From Clostridia bacterium (lineage in GTDB: Bacteria; Bacillota; Clostridia; TANB77; CAG-508): DNA of 64,000 bases. A program made the translations under genes and the position numbers. Positions 56,459 to 64,000 of the stretch are shown in pieces (position 1 is the stretch's first letter; the number at the start of each line of letters is the position of its first letter). The DNA is taken from contig JAGBJN010000001.1 of NCBI GenBank assembly GCA_017934475.1, positions 1 to 64,000 on the forward strand, given 5' to 3'. A model generated the notes under the pieces. The model searched no databases. It saw only the letters and a list, made by a program, of their open reading frames with translations, and was not told where the DNA came from.

Positions 56459-58553
56459 CTTTCTTTTCCTCCTTATTCATATATTCTCTTATAATTTGAA
56501 AAGCATCTTCTGTATTTATTTCATTCTTTTTTATAAGAACTTGCATTATATTTAGCAAATATATCATTTCAGAATTATTTACTTTAAATTTAGATATGCT
56601 ATTTTCTAAATATTCTCTTACTATTTTTACTGCAAATTTAATCTCATCTTGAAAGTAAATATGATCTAATATATAAGATAATCTCTCTATTGTCGTTATT
56701 TCTTCATTATAAAATTTATCTCTTACCTCTTTTTCATCTTCAAATAGTTTGTAAATCCTTTCATATTCCTTTTGAAGTCTTTTATTATTTTGAATTATAT
56801 TTAATTCTTCTGTTGTTAAATATTTCTTTTGCATAGATTCAGTTTTATATACATCAGGATTAATTTTACACAGTTCATCGTATAAACTTCTTAAATCTTC
56901 TTTAGATATCAGTTTTTTTATCTTATTATATCTAAAAACTAACTCTAAAAAATCAAGGTATTCACTTGGTCTATCTTCAAATATAAACTTTTCAACACAA
57001 TTAAATAAAAATAGTTTATTCTTTTTATTTAAGAAACTTCTATCTATCTCTAAAGAACAATAATAACTATAATGTTCACATAACGATGACAAGTTAAAGC
57101 CTAAACCATTTATCTCTTTTATAGTATATTTATTTGTTCTCACAAGATATTTTAAAAGGTCAAATGCTTTTTTTCTATTAACTCCTCTTATATATGTTTC
57201 TAAATTACTACTTTCAAATTTAGTATTACTTTCTAGATAATATATAGCAAAGTCTTTAAGATATATAATATTTTCATCAACTAACTTATCAAAAATGTCT
57301 TGCCTACCATATTCTCTTTTATAAAAAGATTTAATATAGTCATTTTCTGTTAAAATATTATACTTTTCAATACATTTATTTGTCTTATCTTTATCAAATG
57401 AGTTAAGAAGTAAGTATGAATCAAAAAGTTTTTGATATTCTTCACTTTCCATTTCTTTTACTAGGACGTCCCATTTGTCATCTAATATATCAAATGAAAA
57501 TAATTTACCCTTAAATGCTAAATATGTATTTAGAAAAGTTGTTGGATTTACTATATTTATACTTTTTTCTAATACTTCTACTATTTTAGAATAACCATAA
57601 CATTTTATTTTAAATTCCCTATATCTATATAATATTGTATCAATTAAAGTATATATATTAGTATTTTGAACTTCAGGACTATTTAAGAAAACTTTACAAA
57701 ATTCTATTGCTATTTTTTCTTCAACAACAGAATTTCCAATTACGATAGCTTTAGGAACTGTTTTATAATACAATATTAAATAGTTTAAATACACAATTTC
57801 CTCATTACTATATCCATTATTAAAAAGTTCTATATATACCTTTGTATCATTTTTTTGAAAACCAGTAGGTATTTTAATAAGTGATTTTAATAGTGTATTA
57901 TCTTTCTTTCTATCACTATTGATTATTGGATAAATATTCTTTATTAGCCATACATATATACCAATATTACCTATTACAGATATTGTCTTGTCTTTTCCTA
58001 ATAATCTAGATATATTATTTTTATTTAGGTTTAAAAAGTCACTAAATTTATCATAATATATGGACAATGCGAAAACTATATCTTCAGTTTTAGTAAATTC
58101 CATATCCCATATTTTATTTCCATTATAAATGTATTTTTGGCTATTATATAAATATAACGCTCCATTTAGATATATATCATTATTTGCCTGTTCTTCAATT
58201 TTGGTTAGGAAATTTATAAGTTGAAGTCCAGTTATCATATTATTTTCTATTAAATCACTTGCATATCCTACAGCTAAAGCAATCGCTCTTATATCTCTAA
58301 TATCTCCACCTATTCTTTCTTCATATCTTTCTAACAATTCACCAAAATACTTAAATTCATATTTTTCAACAATTGAAGCATCATAGGATTTGTCAATCCA
58401 TATACACCTTTTTTCTATTTCTTTTAATATATCGCTTGTTTTACTATTTGCTCTTGTATTTACTATAAATGCAATTATTCCGTTAAATAACTCTAAATTT
58501 ATATATTTATCATATATAAGATATTCATTATTTTTTAGATTTTCTCTTATCAT
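56418..58553 (-). CDS. Large unknown protein, partner of the 814-aa gene
   Basis: 711 aa, all-helical, TPR/HEAT-like in look. No motif recognised. Starts at ATG 58553 and ends inside the next gene (41-base overlap), which suggests stoichiometric coupling. Long, Ile/Lys/Asn-rich repeats without clear periodicity. Confidence 0.55.
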   Translation of the reverse strand: MIRENLKNNEYLIYDKYINLELFNGIIAFIVNTRANSKTSDILKEIEKRCIWIDKSYDASIVEKYEFKYFGELLERYEERIGGDIRDIRAIALAVGYASDLIENNMITGLQLINFLTKIEEQANNDIYLNGALYLYNSQKYIYNGNKIWDMEFTKTEDIVFALSIYYDKFSDFLNLNKNNISRLLGKDKTISVIGNIGIYVWLIKNIYPIINSDRKKDNTLLKSLIKIPTGFQKNDTKVYIELFNNGYSNEEIVYLNYLILYYKTVPKAIVIGNSVVEEKIAIEFCKVFLNSPEVQNTNIYTLIDTILYRYREFKIKCYGYSKIVEVLEKSINIVNPTTFLNTYLAFKGKLFSFDILDDKWDVLVKEMESEEYQKLFDSYLLLNSFDKDKTNKCIEKYNILTENDYIKSFYKREYGRQDIFDKLVDENIIYLKDFAIYYLESNTKFESSNLETYIRGVNRKKAFDLLKYLVRTNKYTIKEINGLGFNLSSLCEHYSYYCSLEIDRSFLNKKNKLFLFNCVEKFIFEDRPSEYLDFLELVFRYNKIKKLISKEDLRSLYDELCKINPDVYKTESMQKKYLTTEELNIIQNNKRLQKEYERIYKLFEDEKEVRDKFYNEEITTIERLSYILDHIYFQDEIKFAVKIVREYLENSISKFKVNNSEMIYLLNIMQVLIKKNEINTEDAFQIIREYMNKEEKKDENSVYESCNVND

Positions 58554-58557
58554 TTTT

Positions 58558-58746
58558 TTATTTTTCCTTTCTATTCTTTATTATATTAATCGTTTTTTGA
58601 ACCTGCATTCCTAATAGAAAAACAACAAACATTACTAATACTTTTCTAATATTTGCATTTTCTGTTAGTCCTATAATTGCTGATAATATAAGCATTATAT
58701 ATGGAATAACATTTATTCTAATTTCTTCTTTTTTTATATTAAACAT
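58558..58746 (-). CDS. Small membrane protein
   Basis: 62 aa, start at 58746 (ATG behind GGAGG). Two short hydrophobic stretches (about 12-32 and 36-52). Unknown. Confidence 0.5.
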   Translation of the reverse strand: MFNIKKEEIRINVIPYIMLILSAIIGLTENANIRKVLVMFVVFLLGMQVQKTINIIKNRKEK

Positions 58747-58771
58747 TAATTCTACCTCCATAATTAAAATT

Positions 58772-58800
58772 TAAAAGAGATGGATTTTACTCCACCTCTT
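58772..58800 (-). terminator. Terminator
   Basis: AAGAGGTGGA / TCCATCTCTT stem, T-run, directly after the recoded gene at 58799. Confidence 0.65.
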
Positions 58801-59198
58801 ATGCTACATTTTTAAATGATTTAAACAATATATCATTTGAATTTTCCATCATATATTTTCTATAATTGTTAAAACCATATTTATTAATTCTTTCTATTCT
58901 TTCCTTTTGAACATCAGTAATTAATTCATCTGCACTATTATAGTCATAAAATAATCTTACTCTTCCATCTACCATTATTTGCTTTGGCCCTTTATAGTTC
59001 TTTATAATGTTATATCTATAATTGTATTTCTTCTTTCCCTTATGGTCGCTTATTCTTATTTTTCCGCATAAACCGAAAATCTGGTATTATATAAATACTT
59101 TTTGTTGTTTTTGCATAATATCTGTGAAGCGTAAAACCTTTTATACTTAGACTATGAATTACTTTATCTGATATGTTTTTTTCTTCTTTCCTTACCAA
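58799..59198 (-). CDS. Unknown protein visible only after a +1 skip at 59075
   Basis: 132 aa. Start TTG at 59198 with AGGGGG nine bases upstream. The zero frame ends after a short Arg-rich tail. Skipping the C at 59075 joins KTTKSIYIIPDF to GLCGKIRISDHKGKKKYNYR and a coherent 91-residue remainder, MENSNDILFKSFKNVA being the end. Fills what would otherwise be an unexplained 450-base gap between primase and the membrane gene. The phrase SIYI..DFG..GKIRISDHKGK is conserved-looking; family unknown. Confidence 0.75.
59075..59075 (-). other. Recoding site: extra C before Gly codon (TTT-C-GGT)
   Basis: GAT TTT CGG TTT ATG in zero frame; skipping C gives GAT TTT GGT TTA TGC GGA AAA ATA and removes the early stop. 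Confidence 0.8.
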
Positions 59199-59214
59199 TA
59201 AGCAATTCCCCCTT

Positions 59215-60288
59215 CTATGCTATTTTTCTTGTTTCTCTTTCTATCTCTTCTCCTATATTGTTATCATTAATTGCAATTCTAAAATCAACTTTTACATTTT
59301 GTTCTTCTAATGTATCAATTATATTTACATACATTAAAGTACTTGTATGTAATATTGTATATTTATCAACATATAAGGTAACATGAGATGCATTTAGCCT
59401 ATTTACTATATTTGAGATTATCTCTTTATCAATATTATTTGGAACACCAATTACAATTTTCCCCGTATTATTAAATAACTTATGTGCAAGTATCATTTCT
59501 GTACCAATAATTATGTTAGTCTTTTTCTTAGAATTATACATATCAAACCAACTATCATTTTCATTTTTCAAAACCATTGGCCAATTATATGCTTTTGTTC
59601 CATTATATTCATTATTGCTTGAAAACCAGATATTTTCAGTATCTTTATTATATTCTTCATCAAGCATAATTCTTAATCCTTGTATTTTATTATCTAATAT
59701 AACAGGAATAAAAATACCACTATGTGCTTTATAAGTCCACTTAAAATCTGTATCTTGATAAAAGCCTGATATTCCATCTAGTTTAAAACCTTCTTCTTGA
59801 AGTTTTAAGCATATTTTTTTCTTTTTGCTGTTATCAATTTCAATACTTTTAAAAAGATATTTATTTATATATTCATCTGTAAAATTCATATTTTTTAATT
59901 TTGTATGATGTTCTTTATTAAGTACCTGCAGTTCTAAAAATCTTCTATACACTATATCTCTATATGTTTCATCCTTAACAGGATTATTATAATTATATGG
60001 TATATTATCTAATACTGGATTTTCCTTAAGTAACATAGAAAATGCTTCTTTTGTAGTAACATATTTTTTCTTAGCATATAGCTCAATTGAACTTCCACTT
60101 AGTTCACATACATCACATCTATATACATTTCTAGTTGTATTTATTTTCATATTTCCTTTTCGTTCTTCTCCCTTTTGACAGAACGGGCAAACTACATACA
60201 TAGTATCACCTTTAATATATGTTTTTTTGAGGTTTAATTTATTTATAACATTAATTATACTTACATTTTCATATACATTATTTTGCAT
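59215..60288 (-). CDS. DnaG-type primase
   Basis: 357 aa. N-terminal zinc finger (VVCPFCQKGEERKGN then YRCDVCELSGSS) of CHC2 type and a TOPRIM-like region (NIIIGTEMILAH, IVIGVPNN, VTLYVDKYTI). Shorter than chromosomal DnaG, lacking the helicase-binding end. Supports own replication of the element. Start ATG behind GGAGG. Confidence 0.7.
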   Translation of the reverse strand: MQNNVYENVSIINVINKLNLKKTYIKGDTMYVVCPFCQKGEERKGNMKINTTRNVYRCDVCELSGSSIELYAKKKYVTTKEAFSMLLKENPVLDNIPYNYNNPVKDETYRDIVYRRFLELQVLNKEHHTKLKNMNFTDEYINKYLFKSIEIDNSKKKKICLKLQEEGFKLDGISGFYQDTDFKWTYKAHSGIFIPVILDNKIQGLRIMLDEEYNKDTENIWFSSNNEYNGTKAYNWPMVLKNENDSWFDMYNSKKKTNIIIGTEMILAHKLFNNTGKIVIGVPNNIDKEIISNIVNRLNASHVTLYVDKYTILHTSTLMYVNIIDTLEEQNVKVDFRIAINDNNIGEEIERETRKIA

Positions 60289-60302
60289 ATGCTTTATCCC
60301 TC

Positions 60303-60953
60303 CTATGCTACCATTTTTTCTTCCATATCATCTTCATATGAAGGTGTATATAGTCTCATAATTTCTTTATTTGTTTTTTCATCTAGTAATATTACAATTG
60401 CTGAAATTTCATAAAAATAAAGTTGAATATATGTCATAAATACATTTATTAAATCTGTATCTATAGCTGCAACATCTAAGTCAATTTTATAGTCAAGTTC
60501 AAACATCTTTAATGTACTTGCATAAGCCAGAATCATTGCACCACTTCCACAATTAAGTTCAACCATTTTACCATTATTATATTTTTTATTTAGTTTCATA
60601 ACACCTTGCAGTTCTCTGCCTACTTCATTCATCTTAGAATCGTTTTTTATTAACTTTAATGAACTATTATTAGTAACTTGCTTATAAATGTCTCCTAATA
60701 TGTCATATGGCTCATCCTCATTACAAAATAGTCTAGTTAGCTCTGCAGATAAAGCACTAAATATGTAGTTTTCTTCTTCAGCATAACTTTTAAATATTTC
60801 ATCATATATTTTTTTATTTTTTTCATTAAAATAAACCTTATTACTTAGTGTAATTGCAAATAGTGAAATGAAATCTTTAAATATCTTCTCTGGAGTGTAT
60901 CTATTTCTTAAAAAATTTAATAACTTTATAAACACCTCGTATTTATCATTCAT
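60303..60953 (-). CDS. Degenerate N6-adenine methyltransferase-like protein
   Basis: 216 aa. MVELNCGSGAMILAYA at about 131-146 looks like the SAM-binding motif I (DPxCGSG type) and LDVAAIDTDLINVFMTYIQL follows as motif II. The catalytic NPPF/Y motif is not present (the region reads VILLDEKTNKEIM). So either inactive or a related SAM-binder. Located next to primase and SSB. Confidence 0.5.
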   Translation of the reverse strand: MNDKYEVFIKLLNFLRNRYTPEKIFKDFISLFAITLSNKVYFNEKNKKIYDEIFKSYAEEENYIFSALSAELTRLFCNEDEPYDILGDIYKQVTNNSSLKLIKNDSKMNEVGRELQGVMKLNKKYNNGKMVELNCGSGAMILAYASTLKMFELDYKIDLDVAAIDTDLINVFMTYIQLYFYEISAIVILLDEKTNKEIMRLYTPSYEDDMEEKMVA

Positions 60954-61018
60954 TTTTTCTTTTATCCTTTCATTTTTCTTGTAATATTTTAATATTCAAT
61001 TCTTCTAAATATAAATTT

Positions 61019-61048
61019 AAGAAGCAGCTTTATTATTGCTACTTCTTA
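61019..61048 (-). terminator. Terminator after ssb
   Basis: AAGAAGTAGC / GCTGCTTCTT, stem of ten with one wobble, T/A run. Confidence 0.6.
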
Positions 61049-61066
61049 TAAATAATCGTTTTATTA

Positions 61067-61492
61067 TTAAAATGGTAAGTCATCACCAGATGCTACTTCA
61101 AAGTCAGGTGAATCATTGTTACTATTTCCAGCAAACATGTCACCATATTCATTAAAAACATCGTTGCCATCTTTTTTACTATCTGCAAAATATACTTCTT
61201 CAGCAACTACTTCTGTTGCATAATGTTTAATGCCTTGATCATCATCCCAATTCCTTGTTTGTATTCTTCCAACAATTCCAACTTGCTGACCTTTCTTAAA
61301 ATACTTATTTACAAATTCTGCTGTTTTAGACCAAGCAACTATTGTAATAAAATCTGTATCTCTTTCTCCATTTTCGCTTGCAAATCTTCTATTCACTGCT
61401 AAATTGAAATTCACAACCATTGTATTATTGCTTTGTGTATATCTTACATCTGAATCTTTTGTTAATCTTCCTATTAAACATACTTTATTCAT
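61067..61492 (-). CDS. ssb: Single-stranded DNA-binding protein
   Basis: 141 aa. OB fold (NKVCLIGRLTKDSDVRYT, then FNLAVNRRF, FITIVAWSKTAEFVNKYFKKG, GRIQTRNW) and an acidic tail ending DDLPF, which binds partner proteins. Element-borne copy. Near bS6 as in the chromosomal rpsF-ssb-rpsR operon. Confidence 0.92.
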   Translation of the reverse strand: MNKVCLIGRLTKDSDVRYTQSNNTMVVNFNLAVNRRFASENGERDTDFITIVAWSKTAEFVNKYFKKGQQVGIVGRIQTRNWDDDQGIKHYATEVVAEEVYFADSKKDGNDVFNEYGDMFAGNSNNDSPDFEVASGDDLPF

Positions 61493-61517
61493 AGTGTTAT
61501 TCCTCCTTTTTTTGTTT

Positions 61518-61802
61518 TTAAGCTACTAGCTTTATATCTTCAATAATTATGCTACTTACTCTAAATTCTTGTTGTTTTTCTTTTTCATATAAATCAACCC
61601 AATTATTATTTTTAAATGGATTTTTCTTATTCGTAATATCTTCATCTACATATAAATTTCTATCTTTTGCATCTTTTAATAGTTCTTTTGCTTTTTTTAT
61701 AGCTCTTCTTTTGCTTTTAAATGCTGAATTTATATAAACTGCATCATCTAATTTATATTTAAAGTCTGCATAATCTTTTTTATAAACTAAATATATAACC
61801 AT
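61518..61802 (-). CDS. Unknown small protein between ssb and the bS6 homologue
   Basis: 94 aa, Lys/Asp-rich with aromatic residues, no signal peptide. Same strand, close spacing. Unknown. Confidence 0.5.
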   Translation of the reverse strand: MVIYLVYKKDYADFKYKLDDAVYINSAFKSKRRAIKKAKELLKDAKDRNLYVDEDITNKKNPFKNNNWVDLYEKEKQQEFRVSSIIIEDIKLVA

Positions 61803-61819
61803 AATTACCTCTTTTCTCT

Positions 61820-62113
61820 TTAGTCTTGTTTAATTGTTATAAATTTAATAATATCATCTGTAATTCTGCAATACCTTTCTGTTTCAGAAATTGCTTCTTG
61901 AGTCTTATTTTCCTCAACTTCAAAATCATATACAAAATAGTATCCTTCTTTAAATTTCTTTATTTCATATGCCATTTTTTTCTTACCTATGCATTCACTT
62001 TTTGTGATTTTAGCATATAATTTTATTTTATCTTGCATATCATTATCTACACTATTTACCTCCTTATCAGATAAATCAGGTCTTACTATTATTACTAATT
62101 CATATTTAATCAT
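61820..62113 (-). CDS. rpsF: Ribosomal protein bS6 homologue
   Basis: 97 aa. MIKYELVIIVRPDLSDKEVN, then GKKKMAYEIKKFKEGYYFVY, and EAISETERYCRITDDIIKF are close to the chromosomal bS6 (strand 1, GK..LAY.I....G.Y, and final RF..DD.I.R). The order bS6, then SSB is that of the host rpsF-ssb operon. On the element the neighbours are a Rad50-like ATPase and a primase, so it is an acquired or displaced copy. Would bind 16S rRNA with bS18. Confidence 0.8.
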   Translation of the reverse strand: MIKYELVIIVRPDLSDKEVNSVDNDMQDKIKLYAKITKSECIGKKKMAYEIKKFKEGYYFVYDFEVEENKTQEAISETERYCRITDDIIKFITIKQD

Positions 62114-62130
62114 TTTCTATTCCTCCCTAT

Positions 62131-63799
62131 TTATGCTGCAAATGGTATTTCATAGCAGCTATTTTCTTCAATTTCTTTTTTTATTGATTTTTCTTTTCTA
62201 TCTAGAACATCTTCATAATTATCTAATATTTCAAGTGGATTATACTTTATTACAAGAGATATTATGAGTTGAGTTTGTGGTATATCTAAAATATCTGTTG
62301 TACTTTCTGCATCATCAAAAAATATAGGTACATTAATTTTAGATATATTATTAAAAACATTTGAAATTTCAAGACATGCTCTTGCTTGTTGAGATTTAGA
62401 TAAATTCTTATAATCTCTTCCTTCATATTTTATTTCAAAACACTCTGTTATTTCTCCTGTTGTTTTAGAAACTTTACTAAACTCTATATCTACATTATTT
62501 AGATATTTACTTATTCTTTCTTTTTGTGCTTCTATTACAAGTATTTTTAATTTATTTGCAATATCTTTTTGTTTTCTATTCTTTTCTAACTCTTTTTTAA
62601 TTTCCTCTTGAACTTTAATATAAGAATTTAAAGTGTCTTTTGCATCTTTAATATTTTTTTGCTTAATTTTAACTTCTTGATTATGAAGAGTAATCTCATT
62701 TTTTTCTTTTAAGAAGTTATCTATATTATTTTTTATTAAGTCCATTTCTTGTTTTAATGTCTTCATATCTGAAGTATTTAGTTTATTATAGATTTCTTGT
62801 TTTTCTTTCTTTTCACTATTTAATCTTTTTGCATCTTCTTTTAAACTATTAGCTTTCTGTTGAAGCCTATTCATTTCATTAATGTATGTTTTTTTCAAAT
62901 GTTCCTTTACACTGCTATCCTTTATTTCTTGTCTGCATGTATGACATATAGGTTTATTACTATCAATAGTTTCTAATTTTTTACTTTCTCTACTATACTG
63001 TTCTGAAATCGCTGACAAATCATCTGTTAAAATTTTTTCAAGTTTTTTATTTATCATTTCTATTTTGCTTTTTAAATCCACTAAATTAGCATTATCAAAA
63101 TTAGATAAAATATCTTCATATCTTTGCTCTAATTTTTGAAGTTTATCTTCCTTATCAAATATTAGTATATCTCCAGAGTCCTGAATTAGAATGTTCTTAA
63201 TAGCTTCTATTTTTCCAATATTCTGTTCTTGCTCTTTTTCAAGTTCATATATTGATTCGTTTTTCTTTAAAATAAAACTACTTATGTTTTCTATAGGCTG
63301 TTCTAAAATCTTCTTATCTTCGTCCTGCAACAAATTATATGCATCTTCCTTATCAATATTTGGCAGAATACTTCTAACAAGATCTTTTTGTTTTTTGGGC
63401 TCTAATGTCCAAAAATAATATGGATTATGAGATACTAAAAATATATCTTTATCTTTATAGAAATTAATTAGATTTTCTTGTTTTATTTCTTTTCCATCTA
63501 ATGTTAATATTATTTCTCTTCCCTTTTCTCTAACCAATCTATGTTCAATTCCGAAAGTTATCTACAAATGTAATATCTACAATAACATTTTTCACATTTC
63601 TATTATCACTTGCAACTTGTTCTTTTTCCTTGCCTAAAAGACTGGTTCCTGTTAAACACCAATTAAAAAGACTCCCAACAGTTGATTTTCTTTGAAAATT
63701 TGCACCAACAATATATGTTTTATTTTCATTAAAGTTTGCATTAAATCCATCTGGTAAATCCTTATAACCTATAACATTATTTATACTTTTAAGATACAT
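62131..63799 (-). CDS. Rad50/SbcC-like ATPase (requires +1 skip at 63553)
   Basis: 555 aa after skipping the C at 63553; otherwise an 84-codon and a 468-codon frame (the latter with a TTG start). N-terminal ATPase part with P-loop-like GANFQRKSTVGSLF (33-46), the switch DNFGIEHRLVREKGREI joined by the skip, a long coiled coil (about 180-420) with a zinc-hook CHTCRQ, and a C-terminal Walker B (VPIFFDDAESTTDI). Resembles phage/plasmid SbcC-type proteins that manage DNA ends. Its partner nuclease is probably the next gene, cut by the window edge. Confidence 0.8.
63553..63553 (-). other. Recoding site: extra C before Gly codon (TTT-C-GGA)
   Basis: GTA GAT AAC TTT CGG AAT TGA is a stop in zero frame; skipping C gives TTT GGA ATT GAA CAT AGA TTG GTT and continues for 473 codons. 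Confidence 0.85.
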
Positions 63800-63814
63800 A
63801 ATGATTCTTCCTTT

Positions 63815-64000
63815 CTATCCTACTTTATTACCAAGTGAAAATATATTTTCAAAATCTTCTACTTGTGGATCACCAAGTAATGTTTCAACATTATTTTCAT
63901 TTAATAAATCATCTGCAATGTCATTTTCTAATGTGTTTACATCTTCATTATTTTCAGAATCAGAAGAATACTTATCTTTTTCTGCATCATCTATTGTTGG
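63815..64000 (-). CDS. C-terminal part of an unknown acidic protein (truncated by window)
   Basis: 61 codons in the same frame up to the window end, stop at 63815-63817. Rich in Asp, Glu and Asn (DDAEKDKYSSDSENNEDVNT ... LGDPQVEDFENIFSLGNKVG). Upstream of the Rad50-like gene, same strand. Too little to classify. Confidence 0.45.
   Translation of the reverse strand, partial: PTIDDAEKDKYSSDSENNEDVNTLENDIADDLLNENNVETLLGDPQVEDFENIFSLGNKVG

Noticed and set aside
5681-63553. The eleven frame breaks as ordinary sequencing or assembly indels
   Set aside because: All are the same base, at the same codon phase, before Gly; three cancel in frame; about 40 other CGGs are unaffected. Random or motif errors would not respect reading frame. 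Raw reads are still needed.
1-64000. CRISPR arrays, rRNA genes and insertion sequences
   Set aside because: No regularly spaced repeats with unique spacers, no rRNA, and no transposase were seen.

Overview
The window is AT-rich DNA from a Gram-positive low-GC bacterium, most likely an uncultivated gut-type Clostridia lineage. The evidence is the SecA, UvrA and UvrB sequences, strong AGGAGG ribosome sites, a BofA-like protein, a Spo0A-like regulator and a Tn1549-style conjugation module. Nearly all genes run on the minus strand.

Layout. (1) 1-30.1 kb is an integrative conjugative element with cargo. It holds an Lsa-type ABC-F protein and an Erm methylase (MLS resistance), a type IV secretion operon (M23 peptidase, VirB4, PrgI, membrane proteins, pilin-like protein, VirD4), a MobP-type relaxase, ParB, topoisomerase III, a DnaD-like replication initiator with internal iterons, regulators with shared operators, and a tyrosine integrase beside secA. 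(2) 30.2-44.8 kb is chromosomal backbone: secA, an AI-2E-family permease, a CBS protein, a tRNA-like gene, a cytidylate-kinase-like gene, uvrA, cysE and uvrB. Four short genes of different base composition are scattered through it. (3) 44.8-64 kb is a second integrative element abutting the 5' end of uvrB. It carries two tandem tyrosine recombinases, an excisionase, a Spo0A-like regulator, PcfJ/PcfK-like proteins, two very large unknown proteins, a primase, SSB, a ribosomal protein bS6 homologue and a Rad50-like ATPase.

Main discovery. Seven native genes in all three regions are interrupted by single-base insertions, 11 in total, and every one is the same event: an extra C at a codon boundary directly before a glycine GGA or GGT codon, so that the upstream frame reads an in-frame CGG. 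Skipping that C restores textbook proteins: the M23 zinc motif HTGMD, the UvrB Walker A motif, the VirD4 DPKGEL motif, and a VirD4 run of three skips in 15 bases that turns an implausible RRTED into GGGRG. About 40 CGG trinucleotides out of frame in native genes cause no break. No native gene uses in-frame CGG as arginine. The only in-frame CGG codons read through (six) lie in three genes of foreign-looking composition. I infer that CGG is unassigned or shift-prone in this organism and directs +1 translational recoding (CGGN read as Gly). This is undescribed to my knowledge and needs proteomics or ribosome profiling, plus read-level confirmation of the bases.

Together the genes describe two mobile elements flanking DNA repair and secretion genes. 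The conjugative element appears to be controlled by a shared operator (TCAATTGTCTGTACT), a duplicated 65-bp promoter and a duplicated hairpin-rich element.
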